Of a DNA stretch of 64,000 nt, positions 15,899 to 24,988 are shown piece by piece (position 1 is the first letter of the stretch; each line of letters begins with the position of its first letter). The stretch is taken from assembly GCF_000526915.1 (NCBI RefSeq), contig NZ_JAGZ01000013.1:1-64000 (forward strand), in the 5' to 3' direction. Source of the DNA: Mycobacterium genavense ATCC 51234. GTDB taxonomy: Bacteria; Actinomycetota; Actinomycetes; Mycobacteriales; Mycobacteriaceae. The notes below the pieces were generated by a model. That model was not told the origin of the DNA. It saw only the letters and a program-made list of their open reading frames with translations, and searched no databases. The position numbers and the translations under genes were made by a program.

Positions 15899-17266
15899 GT
15901 GAGCATCTTGCTCTTCGGGGTTTCGCACCGTAGTGCGCCGGTCTCCGTTCTGGAACAACTCAGCCTCGACGAAGCCGACCGCAACAAGATCGTCGACCGG
16001 GTGTTGCAGTCGCCGCTGGTCACCGAGGCCATGGTGCTCTCGACCTGCAACCGGGTCGAGGTCTACGCGGTGGTCGACGCGTTCCACGGCGGTTTGGCCG
16101 TCATCGGGCAGGTGCTGTCGGAACACTCCGGAATGACGATGGGCGACCTCACCAAGTACGCCTACGTGCGCTACAGCGAGGCCGCCGTCGAGCACCTTTT
16201 CGCCGTCGCGAGCGGCCTGGACTCGGCGGTCGTCGGTGAACAGCAGGTGCTCGGGCAGGTGCGCCGGGCCTACGCCGCCGCCGAGGCGAATCGCACGGTC
16301 GGGCGGGTGCTGCACGAGCTGGCCCAACGCGCGCTGTCGGTCGGCAAGCGGGTGCACTCCGAAACGGCCATCGACGCCACCGGCGCCTCGGTGGTCTCGG
16401 TCGCGCTGGGCCTGGCCGGGCGCAAGGTGGACGGACTGTCGGGCAAGACCGCCGTCGTCGTCGGCGCCGGCGCGATGGGCGCGCTGTCGGCGGCCCACCT
16501 GATCCGGGCCGGTATCGCCCGCATCGTGGTGCTCAACCGGTCGCTGGCTCGGGGGCAACGCCTGGTCCGCAAGATCCGCGACTCGGGCGTGCGCGCCCAG
16601 GCGCTGACGCTGGAGCGGCTCCCCGACGCACTGGCCGACGTCGACGTGGTGGTCAGCTGCACCGGCGCGGTGAGCCCCGTGGTGTCGCTGGCCGATGTCC
16701 ACCACGCCCTGGCCGCCGCGCAGCGCGACGAAGCGGGCAACCCGCTGCTTATCTGCGACCTGGGCATGCCGCGCGACGTCGACCCCGCGGTGGCCGGACT
16801 TCCCGGCGTCTGGGTCGTCGACGTGGACCGCGTCCAGCACGAACCCTCGGCTCACGCCGCCGCCGGCGACGTCGACGCCGCGCGCCACATCGTGGCCGCC
16901 GAGGTCGCCGCCTACCTGGCCGGACAGCGGATGGCCGAGGTGACCCCGACCGTGACGGCGTTGCGCCAGCGCGCCGCCGACGTCGTCGAAGCCGAGTTGC
17001 TGCGGCTGGAAAACCGGCTCCCCGGGCTCGAGAGCGCCCAGCGCGAAGAGGTGGCTCGCACGGTCCGGCGGGTGGTGGACAAGCTGCTGCACGCGCCCAC
17101 GGTGCGGATCAAGCAACTCGCCAGCGCCCCTGGCGGCGACAGCTACGCCGAAGCCCTGCGCGAGCTTTTCGAACTCGACCAGACCGCCGTCGATGCCGTG
17201 GCTGCAGGTGAATTACCGGTGGTGCCAACGGGATTCGACGCCGGCACGCAGCAATCCGCCGAGTAA
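15899..17266 (+). CDS. hemA: Glutamyl-tRNA reductase
   Basis: HemA reduces glutamyl-tRNA(Glu) to glutamate-1-semialdehyde with NADPH, the first committed step of C5 haem synthesis. The 455-residue protein has the catalytic Cys50 in STCNRVEVY, the conserved S-H-R segment at the start ([12 protein letters not shown]), and an NADPH-binding loop [16 protein letters not shown]. The GTG start gives the usual N-terminus. hemC follows after 14 nt. The 120-nt upstream gap presumably holds the promoter of the hem operon. Confidence 0.98.
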   Translation: MSILLFGVSHRSAPVSVLEQLSLDEADRNKIVDRVLQSPLVTEAMVLSTCNRVEVYAVVDAFHGGLAVIGQVLSEHSGMTMGDLTKYAYVRYSEAAVEHLFAVASGLDSAVVGEQQVLGQVRRAYAAAEANRTVGRVLHELAQRALSVGKRVHSETAIDATGASVVSVALGLAGRKVDGLSGKTAVVVGAGAMGALSAAHLIRAGIARIVVLNRSLARGQRLVRKIRDSGVRAQALTLERLPDALADVDVVVSCTGAVSPVVSLADVHHALAAAQRDEAGNPLLICDLGMPRDVDPAVAGLPGVWVVDVDRVQHEPSAHAAAGDVDAARHIVAAEVAAYLAGQRMAEVTPTVTALRQRAADVVEAELLRLENRLPGLESAQREEVARTVRRVVDKLLHAPTVRIKQLASAPGGDSYAEALRELFELDQTAVDAVAAGELPVVPTGFDAGTQQSAE

Positions 17267-17280
17267 CCCGATTGGCGCAC

Positions 17281-18225
17281 GTGATCCGTATCGGCACGCG
17301 GGGCAGTCTGCTGGCCACCACCCAGGCCTCCGTCGTCAGGGACGCTCTCATCGCCAACGGTCACCCCGCGGAGTTGGTGATCGTCAGCACCGCGGGCGAC
17401 CGGTCGGCGGCGCCCATCGAAACGTTGGGTGTCGGCGCCTTCACCACCGCGCTGCGTGAGGCCATCCAGGACGGCCGGGTCGACGCCGCCGTGCACTCGC
17501 ACAAGGATTTGCCAACCGCCGACGACCCGAGGTTCAACATCGCCGCCATCCCGGCACGCAATGACACGCGCGACGCGCTGGTGGCGCGCGACGGGTTGGT
17601 GCTCGGCGAGTTGCCGGCAGGTTCGCTGGTCGGCACGTCATCCCCGCGGCGGGCCGCACAGCTTAGAGCATTGGGTCTCGGTTTGGAAATCCGCCCCCTA
17701 CGAGGCAACCTAGATACCAGGTTGAACAGGGTAAGTAGTGGTGATCTAGACGCCATCGTGGTGGCCCGGGCCGGATTGGCTCGCCTGGGCCGTCTCGCTG
17801 ATGTCACCGAGACGCTAGAGCCGGTGCAAATGTTGCCAGCACCGGCTCAGGGCGCGCTCGCCGTCGAATGCCGCGCCGAGGACAGCCGGCTGGCGGCGGT
17901 GCTGGCGGAGTTGGACGACTCTGACACGCGCGCGGCGGTCACTGCCGAGCGAGCCCTGTTGGCCGAACTGGAGGCGGGTTGCTCCGCACCGGTGGGAGCG
18001 ATCGCCGAGGTGGTCGAGTCCATTGATGAGGACGGCCGGGTCTTCGACGAGCTGTCGCTGCGCGGTTGCGTGGCGGCGCTCGATGGGTCCGACGTGATTT
18101 GCGCGTCCGGCATCGGCGCTCCCCAGCGGGCCCGAGAACTGGGGCTCTCGGTGGCCGCGGAGCTGCTGGAGTTGGGTGCGGAAGAGCTGATCGGGCAAGC
18201 GCGGCGAGACCCCGCGCACGAGTAA
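17281..18225 (+). CDS. hemC: Porphobilinogen deaminase (hydroxymethylbilane synthase)
   Basis: HemC joins four porphobilinogen units to hydroxymethylbilane. The 314-residue protein starts [15 protein letters not shown], has the catalytic Asp76 in HSHKDLP, the substrate-binding [10 protein letters not shown] segment, and Cys234 ([10 protein letters not shown]), which carries the dipyrromethane cofactor. GTG 17281 is chosen because it places the family's MIRIGTRG start correctly; a TTG at 17272 is possible. It lies between hemA and hemD in one operon. Confidence 0.98.
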   Translation: MIRIGTRGSLLATTQASVVRDALIANGHPAELVIVSTAGDRSAAPIETLGVGAFTTALREAIQDGRVDAAVHSHKDLPTADDPRFNIAAIPARNDTRDALVARDGLVLGELPAGSLVGTSSPRRAAQLRALGLGLEIRPLRGNLDTRLNRVSSGDLDAIVVARAGLARLGRLADVTETLEPVQMLPAPAQGALAVECRAEDSRLAAVLAELDDSDTRAAVTAERALLAELEAGCSAPVGAIAEVVESIDEDGRVFDELSLRGCVAALDGSDVICASGIGAPQRARELGLSVAAELLELGAEELIGQARRDPAHE

Positions 18226-18262
18226 CTAAATGACCTCAAAAAGGGATGACTTGGGAGCGACA

Positions 18263-19930
18263 ATGACGACGCGAGGGCGCAAGCCGAGACCGGGCCGCAT
18301 CACGTTCGTGGGTTCCGGCCCGGGTGATCCGGGACTGTTGACCACGCGGGCGGCCACCGTGCTGGCCAATGCGGCCCTGGTGTTCACCGATCCCGACGTA
18401 CCCGAACCGGTGCTGGCACTGATCGGCAAGGACCTGCCGCCCGTCTCGGGCCCGGCGCCCGCCGAACCGGCGCCCGCGACGACCGACGGCTCACCCGACG
18501 CGGATCAGCCGCCGGCGGCCACGGTGCTGTCCGGCGGGGCCGACATCCGTCCGGCGCTGGGTGAGCCCGCCGAGGTCGCCAAGACGCTGACCGCGGAGGC
18601 CCGCACGGGCGTCGACGTGGTGCGGCTGGTGTCCGGTGACCCGCTGACGCTCGACGCGGTGATCAGCGAGGTGAACGCCGTCGCGCGCACCCACCTGCCC
18701 GTGGAGATCGTGCCGGGGCTGTCGCCGACGAGCGCGGTGCCGACCTACGCGGGCCTGCCGCTGGGCTCCTCGCACACGCTGGCCGACGTGCGCGACCCGC
18801 AGGTGGATTGGGAAGCCTTGGCGGCGGCCCCCGGACCGCTGATCCTGCAGGCCACCCCGACGCATCTGGCCGCCGCGGCCCGCGCGCTGATCGAGCACGA
18901 GCTGGCCGACACCACGCCGTGCGTGGTCACCGCCCAGGGCACCACCTGTCAGCAGCGCTCGGTGGAGACCACGCTGAACGGGTTGACGGACGCGGCGGTG
19001 GTGGCCGGAGCCGGCGACCCCGCGGGCCCGCTGACCGGGCCGCTGGTGGTCACCATCGGCAAGACGGTGCACAGGCGGTCGAAACTGAACTGGTGGGAGA
19101 GCCGGGCGCTGTACGGCTGGACGGTGTTGGTGCCGCGCACCAAGGACCAGGCCGGGGAGATGAGCGAGCGGCTGACGTCCTACGGCGCGCTGCCGGTCGA
19201 GGTGCCGACCATCGCGGTCGAGCCGCCGCGCAGCCCCGCCCAGATGGAGCGGGCCGTCAAGGGATTGGTCGACGGCCGATTCCAGTGGGTGGTGTTCACC
19301 TCCACCAACGCGGTGCGCGCGGTGTGGGAGAAGTTCGGGGAGTTTGGGCTGGACGCCCGCGCCTTCTCCGGCGTGAAGATCGCCTGCGTCGGCGAATCGA
19401 CGGCCGACCGGGTCCGGGCCTTCGGGATCAGTCCCGAGCTGGTGCCGGCCGGGGAGCAGTCCTCGCTGGGTCTGCTGGACGACTTTCCCGAGTACGACAG
19501 CATTTTCGATCCGGTCAACCGGGTGTTGCTGCCGCGTGCCGACATCGCCACCGAGACGCTGGCCGAGGGCCTGCGCGAACGTGGTTGGGAGATCGAGGAT
19601 GTCACCGCGTACCGGACGGTTCGGGCGGCACCGCCGCCGGCTGCCACCCGCGAGATGATCAAGACGGGCCGCTTCGACGCGGTGTGCTTCACCTCCAGCT
19701 CGACGGTGCGCAACTTGGTCGGCATCGCCGGTAAACCCCACGCGCGCACCATCATTGCCTGCATCGGTCCCAAGACGGCCGAGACCGCCGCCGAGTTCGG
19801 CCTGCGGGTCGACGTGCAGCCCGAGACCGCTGCCGTCGGGCCTCTGGTCGACGCGCTGGCCGAGCATGCCGCGCGGTTGCGCGCCGAGGGCGCGCTGCCG
19901 CCGCCGCGTAAGAAGAGCCGCAGGCGCTAG
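18263..19930 (+). CDS. hemD: Bifunctional uroporphyrin-III C-methyltransferase-like/uroporphyrinogen-III synthase
   Basis: A 555-residue fusion. The N-terminal half has the SUMT/CobA methyltransferase start (ITFVGSGPGDPGLLT) and RLVSGDPL. The C-terminal half is uroporphyrinogen-III synthase (GWTVLVPRTKDQAGEMS, FTSTNAVRAV, ACVGESTADR, CFTSSSTVRNLVG). The same fusion occurs as Rv0511. The synthase half closes hydroxymethylbilane to uroporphyrinogen III; the methylase half would feed sirohaem or cobalamin. A Pro/Ala-rich insert at about 55-90 is variable in mycobacteria. ATG 18263 follows gggagcg; ATG 18230 is a longer alternative. Confidence 0.95.
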   Translation: MTTRGRKPRPGRITFVGSGPGDPGLLTTRAATVLANAALVFTDPDVPEPVLALIGKDLPPVSGPAPAEPAPATTDGSPDADQPPAATVLSGGADIRPALGEPAEVAKTLTAEARTGVDVVRLVSGDPLTLDAVISEVNAVARTHLPVEIVPGLSPTSAVPTYAGLPLGSSHTLADVRDPQVDWEALAAAPGPLILQATPTHLAAAARALIEHELADTTPCVVTAQGTTCQQRSVETTLNGLTDAAVVAGAGDPAGPLTGPLVVTIGKTVHRRSKLNWWESRALYGWTVLVPRTKDQAGEMSERLTSYGALPVEVPTIAVEPPRSPAQMERAVKGLVDGRFQWVVFTSTNAVRAVWEKFGEFGLDARAFSGVKIACVGESTADRVRAFGISPELVPAGEQSSLGLLDDFPEYDSIFDPVNRVLLPRADIATETLAEGLRERGWEIEDVTAYRTVRAAPPPAATREMIKTGRFDAVCFTSSSTVRNLVGIAGKPHARTIIACIGPKTAETAAEFGLRVDVQPETAAVGPLVDALAEHAARLRAEGALPPPRKKSRRR

Positions 19931-19970
19931 CTCGTGGCGATCGCAAGCGCGGCGCAGCCGGGCGCAGTCC

Positions 19971-19982
19971 CCCGCAAGCGGG
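19971..19982. repeat. Small inverted repeat cccgc-aa-gcggg between hemD and hemB
   Basis: A short hairpin (cccgcaagcggg) within a gcagtccc...gaggtgccccc context, 31 nt before hemB. From memory, similar intergenic tracts recur in M. avium-group genomes. It may be a dispersed repeat or a weak attenuator; only one copy is in this window. Confidence 0.35.
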
Positions 19983-20013
19983 AGGTGCCCCCAGGTCGCC
20001 ACGGGAGCCCGTG

Positions 20014-20994
20014 ATGGCCTACCCGCGGCAGCGCCCGCGCCGGCTTCGTTCCACCCCGGCGTTGCGTCGCCTGGTGGCGCAAACATCTTTGGAGCCAAGG
20101 CATTTGGTGCTGCCGATGTTCGTCGCCGACGGGATCGACGAACCGCGGCCGATCCCGTTCATGCCCGACGTCGTGCAGCACACCCGCGAGTCGCTGCGCC
20201 GCGCGGCCGCCGACGCGGTGGCAGCCGGAGTGGGCGGGCTGATGCTGTTCGGCGTGCCGCTCGACGAGGACAAGGACGCGACCGGCTCGGCCGGTACCGA
20301 CCCCGAGGGCATCCTCAACCTCGCGCTGTGCGACCTGGCCAAGGATCTCGGTGAGGCCACGGTGTTGATGGCCGACACCTGCCTCGACGAGTTCACCGAC
20401 CACGGTCACTGCGGGGTGCTGGACGCCCGGGGTCGGGTCGACAATGACGCCACCCTGCGGCGGTACGTGAAATTGGCTGTGGCGCAAGCAGAATCGGGCG
20501 CCCATGTGGTGGGTCCGAGCGGGATGATGGACGGGCAGGTCGGCGCGATTCGTGACGGCCTGGACGCCGCGGGCTACACCGACGTGGTGATCCTGGCCTA
20601 CGCCGCGAAGTTCGCGTCGGCGTTCTACGGACCGTTCCGGGAGGCGGTGAGCTCCAGCCTGTCCGGCGACCGTCGCACCTACCAACAAGAACCCGGCAAC
20701 GCCAGAGAAGCGCTGCGCGAGATCGAATTGGACATCGACGAGGGCGCCGACATCATCATGGTCAAGCCCGCGATGAGCTACCTCGACGTGGTGGCCGCCG
20801 CGGCGGAGGTTTCGCCGGTGCCGGTTTCCGGCTATCAGGTGTCGGGAGAGTACGCGATGATTTGCGCTGCGGCGGCGAACAATTGGATCGACCGGCGCGC
20901 CGCCGCGCTCGAATCGCTGATCAGCGTTCGGCGCGCCGGTGCCGATTTCGTGCTGACCTATTTTGCCGCGGAGGCGGCGGGTTGGCTTTCCTAG
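20014..20994 (+). CDS. hemB: Delta-aminolevulinic acid dehydratase (porphobilinogen synthase)
   Basis: HemB condenses two 5-aminolevulinate molecules to porphobilinogen. The 326-residue protein contains the two active-site lysines, Lys199 (YAAKFASAFYGPF) and the Schiff-base Lys251 (MVKPAMSYLD). The metal region reads DTCLDEFTDHGHCG. There one ligand Cys of the classical zinc site is replaced by Asp, suggesting a mixed or magnesium-type site. A GTG at 20011 directly precedes the ATG used here. It is the last hem gene of the operon. Confidence 0.97.
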   Translation: MAYPRQRPRRLRSTPALRRLVAQTSLEPRHLVLPMFVADGIDEPRPIPFMPDVVQHTRESLRRAAADAVAAGVGGLMLFGVPLDEDKDATGSAGTDPEGILNLALCDLAKDLGEATVLMADTCLDEFTDHGHCGVLDARGRVDNDATLRRYVKLAVAQAESGAHVVGPSGMMDGQVGAIRDGLDAAGYTDVVILAYAAKFASAFYGPFREAVSSSLSGDRRTYQQEPGNAREALREIELDIDEGADIIMVKPAMSYLDVVAAAAEVSPVPVSGYQVSGEYAMICAAAANNWIDRRAAALESLISVRRAGADFVLTYFAAEAAGWLS

Positions 20995-21034
20995 CGGCCG
21001 CATCGGCGGTAGACAATCAGGGGATCAGGCTCCG

Positions 21035-21586
21035 ATGACCACAGCGAGAGATGGCGACCCCAAGCCGTTGTTCTACGAGCCCGGCGCCAGCTGGCTGTGG
21101 GTGCTGAGCGGTCGGGCCGCGGCGGTGTCGATGATCCTGATCGAAATGTGGAGTGGCGCAGCGATTTCGTTGTGGGTCCCGGCGACCTTTCTGGTGATGG
21201 TGTCGGCGTTCGTGGCGCTGCAGGTGAAGGCCGCGCGGATCCACGTCTCGGTCGAATTGACCCAGGACGCCCTGCGTCAGGGCACCGAGACCATCCTGGT
21301 GCGCGAGATCGTCAAGGTCTTTCCGGAGGCGGAGAATCCGGTGAAATCCGTTCGGCCGCTGGCGAAGTGGCAGGAGGCGCGCGCGATGGGTGAGTTGGTC
21401 GGGGTGCCGCGCGGCCGGACGGGGATCGGGCTGAAGCTCACCGAGGGCCGCACCGCACAGGCCTGGGCGAAACGCCATCGTCATCTTCGGGATGCGTTGA
21501 CGCCGCTGGTCCAGGAGCGGGTGGAGCCGGCCCGATCCGATGCCGCCGACCTCGATCACCACGACGACCCCGGATCCGAGCTGTGA
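21035..21586 (+). CDS. Membrane protein of the hemB-linked operon (Rv0513-like)
   Basis: A 183-residue protein with two adjacent membrane helices near the N-terminus (VSMILIEMWSGAAISLWV and TFLVMVSAFVALQV). A cytoplasmic domain follows, ending in an acidic tail. It corresponds by position to Rv0513. Function is unknown. Its stop overlaps the next gene's start (TGATG), indicating coupling. Confidence 0.8.
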   Translation: MTTARDGDPKPLFYEPGASWLWVLSGRAAAVSMILIEMWSGAAISLWVPATFLVMVSAFVALQVKAARIHVSVELTQDALRQGTETILVREIVKVFPEAENPVKSVRPLAKWQEARAMGELVGVPRGRTGIGLKLTEGRTAQAWAKRHRHLRDALTPLVQERVEPARSDAADLDHHDDPGSEL

Positions 21587-21843
21587 TGGCCCGCTTTCGC
21601 GCGCTGGCCGAACTTGTGCTGGCCTGCCTGGCACTGGCCGGTGTCGGGGTGAGCTGGTTGCACGCGCGGCACATCGTCAACGTCGCGCCGGTCATGGACG
21701 GGCAGCCGTCGACCACGGCCTTGGTGTACAACCCGCAGTGGCTGCTGCTGGCCATGCTGCTGGCGATGATCGCCGGGGTGCTGGCGGTTCTCGGGTCCGC
21801 GAGGCTGTGGCGCGTGCGCCGCGGCGTTACGCCGTCTTCCTGA
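21586..21843 (+). CDS. Small two-helix membrane protein (Rv0514-like)
   Basis: An 85-residue protein with two predicted membrane helices (LAELVLACLALAGVGVSWL and WLLLAMLLAMIAGVLAVLG) joined by a short polar loop. ATG 21586 overlaps the stop of the gene before it. The position matches Rv0514. It is convergent with, and overlaps by 17 nt, the STAS gene on the other strand. Function is not known. Confidence 0.75.
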   Translation: MARFRALAELVLACLALAGVGVSWLHARHIVNVAPVMDGQPSTTALVYNPQWLLLAMLLAMIAGVLAVLGSARLWRVRRGVTPSS

Positions 21844-22258
21844 TCAGCGGCAGCGCCAGCCGGCGGCGGTAGACGACGGCGTCGGCCAGGTCGCAGAACG
21901 CCTCGGGCACCGAGTGCGCGATCGGGAACGCGGCATCGCCGTCACCGACGACCAACTGCTCGATCACGTCGGCGCCGGCGACCAGCGTCCACTGCATCCC
22001 GGCCCGGCGGCAGTCCTCGTCGAACGTGTGCAGCAGCGAGAAGCCGGCACCGGCGAAGTGGCTCACGGCGCTGATGTCGAGCACCAGCGGGTTGTCCCCG
22101 ACGACGAACCGGCGCAAGCAGTCCCTGACCCGGTCGACGTTGACGGCGTCGATCTCGCCCCGGATCGTCAGCACGGTGGCGAGGTGGCGGCAGTGCGCGC
22201 GAACCTGGGCGCCACCGCAGTCGAGGCCGCCCTGTCGAGTGGTCATAGCGATAGTCAT
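21827..22258 (-). CDS. oprA: STAS-domain anti-anti-sigma protein, OprA-like
   Basis: A 143-residue single STAS domain. A central strand (LATVLTIRGEIDAVNVDRV) leads to the switch helix (LVLDISAVSHFAGAGFSLL), with Ser at the usual phosphorylation-like position. It matches Rv0516c (OprA) in position and overall pattern. In M. tuberculosis that protein is phosphorylated by PknD near its N-terminal Thr and links osmotic stress to the SigF network. Here MT is also found at the start (MTIAMTTRQ). It is transcribed against the hem operon. Confidence 0.8.
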   Translation of the reverse strand: MTIAMTTRQGGLDCGGAQVRAHCRHLATVLTIRGEIDAVNVDRVRDCLRRFVVGDNPLVLDISAVSHFAGAGFSLLHTFDEDCRRAGMQWTLVAGADVIEQLVVGDGDAAFPIAHSVPEAFCDLADAVVYRRRLALPLIRKTA

Positions 22259-22502
22259 GAACGCCCCAATCCCCGTGCCGTTGCGCAGGCCGACACGCCG
22301 CCGACCGAACTAGCTCCAACGGTGCCCGCCAAACTTAAGGAGACCGACAGTTACGTCTAACTGTTTGCTAAAAAGGTGACGGCCCGGTGCGCGCGCAGGT
22401 ATAAGCGCCGGGCACACCGTCGCCGTCACACGCTCCGGGCCGCCGCGCTGTTAAGCTGCTCTGGCTACCGGTTGCGAGTCGGGGGGCTTGGGATAGGGCG
22501 AT

Positions 22503-23801
22503 ATGCCCGGTCAGCCGCGTCAGCAGGCGAACGAACTACCACGTCTAGACGGAAAGAGCGTCGTGCGCAGCGGAGAGATCAAGGGCGAGATCAAGGCCTT
22601 GACGGGACTCCGGATCGTCGCCGCGGTGTGGGTGGTGCTGTTTCATTTTCGGCCGATGCTGAGCGACATCTCGCCCGATTTCCGCGAGAACCTGGCGCCG
22701 GTGCTCAACTGCGGCGCGCAAGGCGTCGACCTGTTCTTCATCCTCAGCGGGTTCGTGCTGACCTGGAACTACCTCGACCGGATGGGCCGGTCCTGGTCGA
22801 CGCGCGAGACGCTGCACTTCCTGTGGCTGCGGCTGGCCCGGGTGTGGCCGGTGTACCTGGTCACGATGCACCTGGCCGCGCTGCTGGTCATTCTGTCGCT
22901 GCATGTCGGCCACGTGCGGCTGCCCGAGGCCAACGACCTGACCGCGGTCAGCTACATACGTCAGGTGCTGCTGGTGCAGCTGTGGTTCGAGCCGTTTTTC
23001 GACGGCACCAGCTGGGACGGGCCGGCCTGGTCGATCAGCGCCGAGTGGCTGGCCTACCTGCTGTTTGGCGTGCTCGCGCTGGTGATCTTCCGGATGAAGC
23101 TGGCCACCCGGGCGCGCACCCTGATGTGGCTGGCCGTCGCGGCCTCCCTCCCCCCGGTGGTGATTTTGTTGGCCAGCGGTCACTTCTACACGCCGTGGAG
23201 CTGGCTGCCGCGGATCGTGACGCAGTTCGCCGCGGGGGCGCTGGCGTGCGCCGCCGTGCGCCGGCTGCGGCTGACCGACCGCGGTCGCCACATCGCCGGA
23301 TACGTGTCGCTGCTGCTGCTGGTCGCCGTGGTCGGCGTGCTGTATTGGTTCGACGCCCATTCGATCAGCGGGGTCGTAGAAAACGACAGCGGTGGCGTGG
23401 TCGACGTGCTGTTCGTCCCCCTGGTGATCACGCTGGCGGTCGGCCTGGGCAGCCTGCCCAGGCTGCTGTCCACCCGGGTGATGGTCTACGGCGGGCAGAT
23501 CTCGTTCTGCCTGTACATGGTGCATGAGCTGGTGCACACGTCCTGGGGATGGGCGGTCGAGCAATTCGGCCTCACCCCGTGGCAGTCCGATTCGCCCTGG
23601 AAGTGGAACGTGCTGGGCCTTTTGGCGATCGCCCTGGCGCTGTCGAGTCTGCTGTATCACGTCGTGGAGGAGCCCGCCCGACGCTGGATGCGCAGGATGG
23701 TCGACGTTCGTCCCGCCGCGCAGCCCACCGAGTCCACCCCCGTCAAGGTGCACCAGATCGACGGCGGCCGGGAACCGGTCACCGAGCGCACGGCGTCCTG
23801 A
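22503..23801 (+). CDS. Integral membrane acyltransferase 3 family protein (Rv0517-like)
   Basis: A 432-residue multi-pass protein of the acyltransferase 3 family, which transfers acyl groups to sugars or cell-wall glycans at the membrane. The family start is present after a polar leader: ALTGLRIVAAVWVVLFHFRP, with the conserved His in the first helix, then VDLFFILSGFVLTWNY. About ten hydrophobic helices follow, then a cytoplasmic tail. Position matches Rv0517. Substrate unknown. Confidence 0.9.
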   Translation: MPGQPRQQANELPRLDGKSVVRSGEIKGEIKALTGLRIVAAVWVVLFHFRPMLSDISPDFRENLAPVLNCGAQGVDLFFILSGFVLTWNYLDRMGRSWSTRETLHFLWLRLARVWPVYLVTMHLAALLVILSLHVGHVRLPEANDLTAVSYIRQVLLVQLWFEPFFDGTSWDGPAWSISAEWLAYLLFGVLALVIFRMKLATRARTLMWLAVAASLPPVVILLASGHFYTPWSWLPRIVTQFAAGALACAAVRRLRLTDRGRHIAGYVSLLLLVAVVGVLYWFDAHSISGVVENDSGGVVDVLFVPLVITLAVGLGSLPRLLSTRVMVYGGQISFCLYMVHELVHTSWGWAVEQFGLTPWQSDSPWKWNVLGLLAIALALSSLLYHVVEEPARRWMRRMVDVRPAAQPTESTPVKVHQIDGGREPVTERTAS

Positions 23802-24020
23802 CCACCCGCGAATCATGCTGTGCCCCATGACCTCTCAGGCGTGGGTTCGACGACGGTAGCAGCGCCGCCCTGGTAGTTTGGGGCATGCTGATCGACTCGG
23901 TCCAGGATGAGACATGCGCAACAGCGCATTGACCGCCGGTTCGCATCGGCTATTCGTACCATTTCCGGAGGTCGGTGCAGTGAGAGGCCATGCCGCGCCC
24001 GGGGGGAGGTGGAGGTAGCA

Positions 24021-24716
24021 GTGAGTCGTCTGGCCGCGTTCGTCGTCAACCTCGCCCTGCTGGTCGGCCTGCTGTTGGAAGCCGTGGCACACCCGGCACG
24101 GGCGCGGCCCTACGAGGTGCTGACGCTGGATGGCCGGCTGACCCACATCGCGGTGGTCGGCGACTCGTATACGACCGGCACCGACGAGGGCGGCCTGGGG
24201 CCGAACGCGTGGACCGCCCTGACCTGGCAGACGCTCACCAAGCGCGGTCTGCAGATCGACGCCGATGTGGCGGCCGAAGGCAGAGCCGGCTACGCCGTGC
24301 CCGGTGACCACGGCAGCATCTTCGAGGACTTGACCGTCAGGTCGGTCAAAGCCGACGACGTGCTGGTGGTGTTTTTCGGCTCCCGCAACGACCAGGGCAC
24401 CGACCCCGGCCTGCTGGCCGGCCGGGCCCGCGACACCTTCCAGATCGCGCGCATCCTGACACCGACCGCCAGATTCCTGGTGATCGGGCCACCCTGGCCG
24501 ACCGCCGATGTGCCGCCGGACATCTTGCAGATTCGCGACATACTCAACTCCGAGGCCCGCGCCGCGGGGGCGGCATTCGTCGACCCGATTGGCGCCCACT
24601 GGTTCGTCGACAGGCCAGACCTGATCGGCCCAGATGGCGTGCACCCCAACGACGCCGGGCATCGGTACCTGGCCGACAAGATCGCACCGCTGATTCGCAC
24701 GCAGCTATTCAGGTAG
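24021..24716 (+). CDS. Secreted GDSL/SGNH hydrolase (Rv0518-like)
   Basis: A 231-residue exported hydrolase. A signal peptide (LAAFVVNLALLVGLLLEAVAHPARA) is followed by block I GDSYTTGTDEGG with the nucleophile Ser, an FGSRND block III-like segment, and the catalytic DGVHPNDAGH with Asp and His. GTG 24021 follows ggaggtag at ideal spacing. It follows the acyltransferase gene and probably acts on an acylated envelope substrate. It corresponds to Rv0518. Confidence 0.9.
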   Translation: MSRLAAFVVNLALLVGLLLEAVAHPARARPYEVLTLDGRLTHIAVVGDSYTTGTDEGGLGPNAWTALTWQTLTKRGLQIDADVAAEGRAGYAVPGDHGSIFEDLTVRSVKADDVLVVFFGSRNDQGTDPGLLAGRARDTFQIARILTPTARFLVIGPPWPTADVPPDILQIRDILNSEARAAGAAFVDPIGAHWFVDRPDLIGPDGVHPNDAGHRYLADKIAPLIRTQLFR

Positions 24717-24791
24717 CGAAGCGCTCCGGCGTAGGGCCGGCTGCGCGTCAAAGTGCCAGCCGCGCAAGGCTTTTCAGCCAATCGTGGGCGA

Positions 24792-24908
24792 TCAGTCTTC
24801 TGCGTGCCGCTCGTAGTCCCACTGCTCCAGGCGAGCTTGCAGCTGCATCACGCCAATTCCGACGACTGGCGTAGCAGCCGCGATGCAGACCAACAACAGC
24901 GGGGACAT
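24792..24908 (-). CDS. 38-residue single-span membrane peptide
   Basis: A small gene between larger ones. ATG 24908 is preceded on this strand by ggaggt with 6-nt spacing, an excellent ribosome site. The peptide begins MSPLLLVCIAAATPVVGIGV, a membrane helix. It continues with an amphipathic, acidic end (MQLQARLEQWDYERHAED). The clean signal/helix/charged layout and strong ribosome site argue that it is real. Function is unknown; similar short proteins exist in other mycobacteria as far as I recall. Confidence 0.75.
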   Translation of the reverse strand: MSPLLLVCIAAATPVVGIGVMQLQARLEQWDYERHAED

Positions 24909-24988
24909 TTCAAACCTCCAAAACCCTTACATTCGTAACACGTTCGGTTTCGTGGTGGGGTTCATTCGCAAAGAAAGTCATCGCAACG

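Noticed and set aside
15860-17116. Long open frame antisense to hemA
   Set aside because: It mirrors hemA codons in GC-rich DNA, is His/Arg/Gly-rich with no domain, and has no ribosome site. It is a shadow, like the similar antisense frames over hemD, hemB and the acyltransferase.
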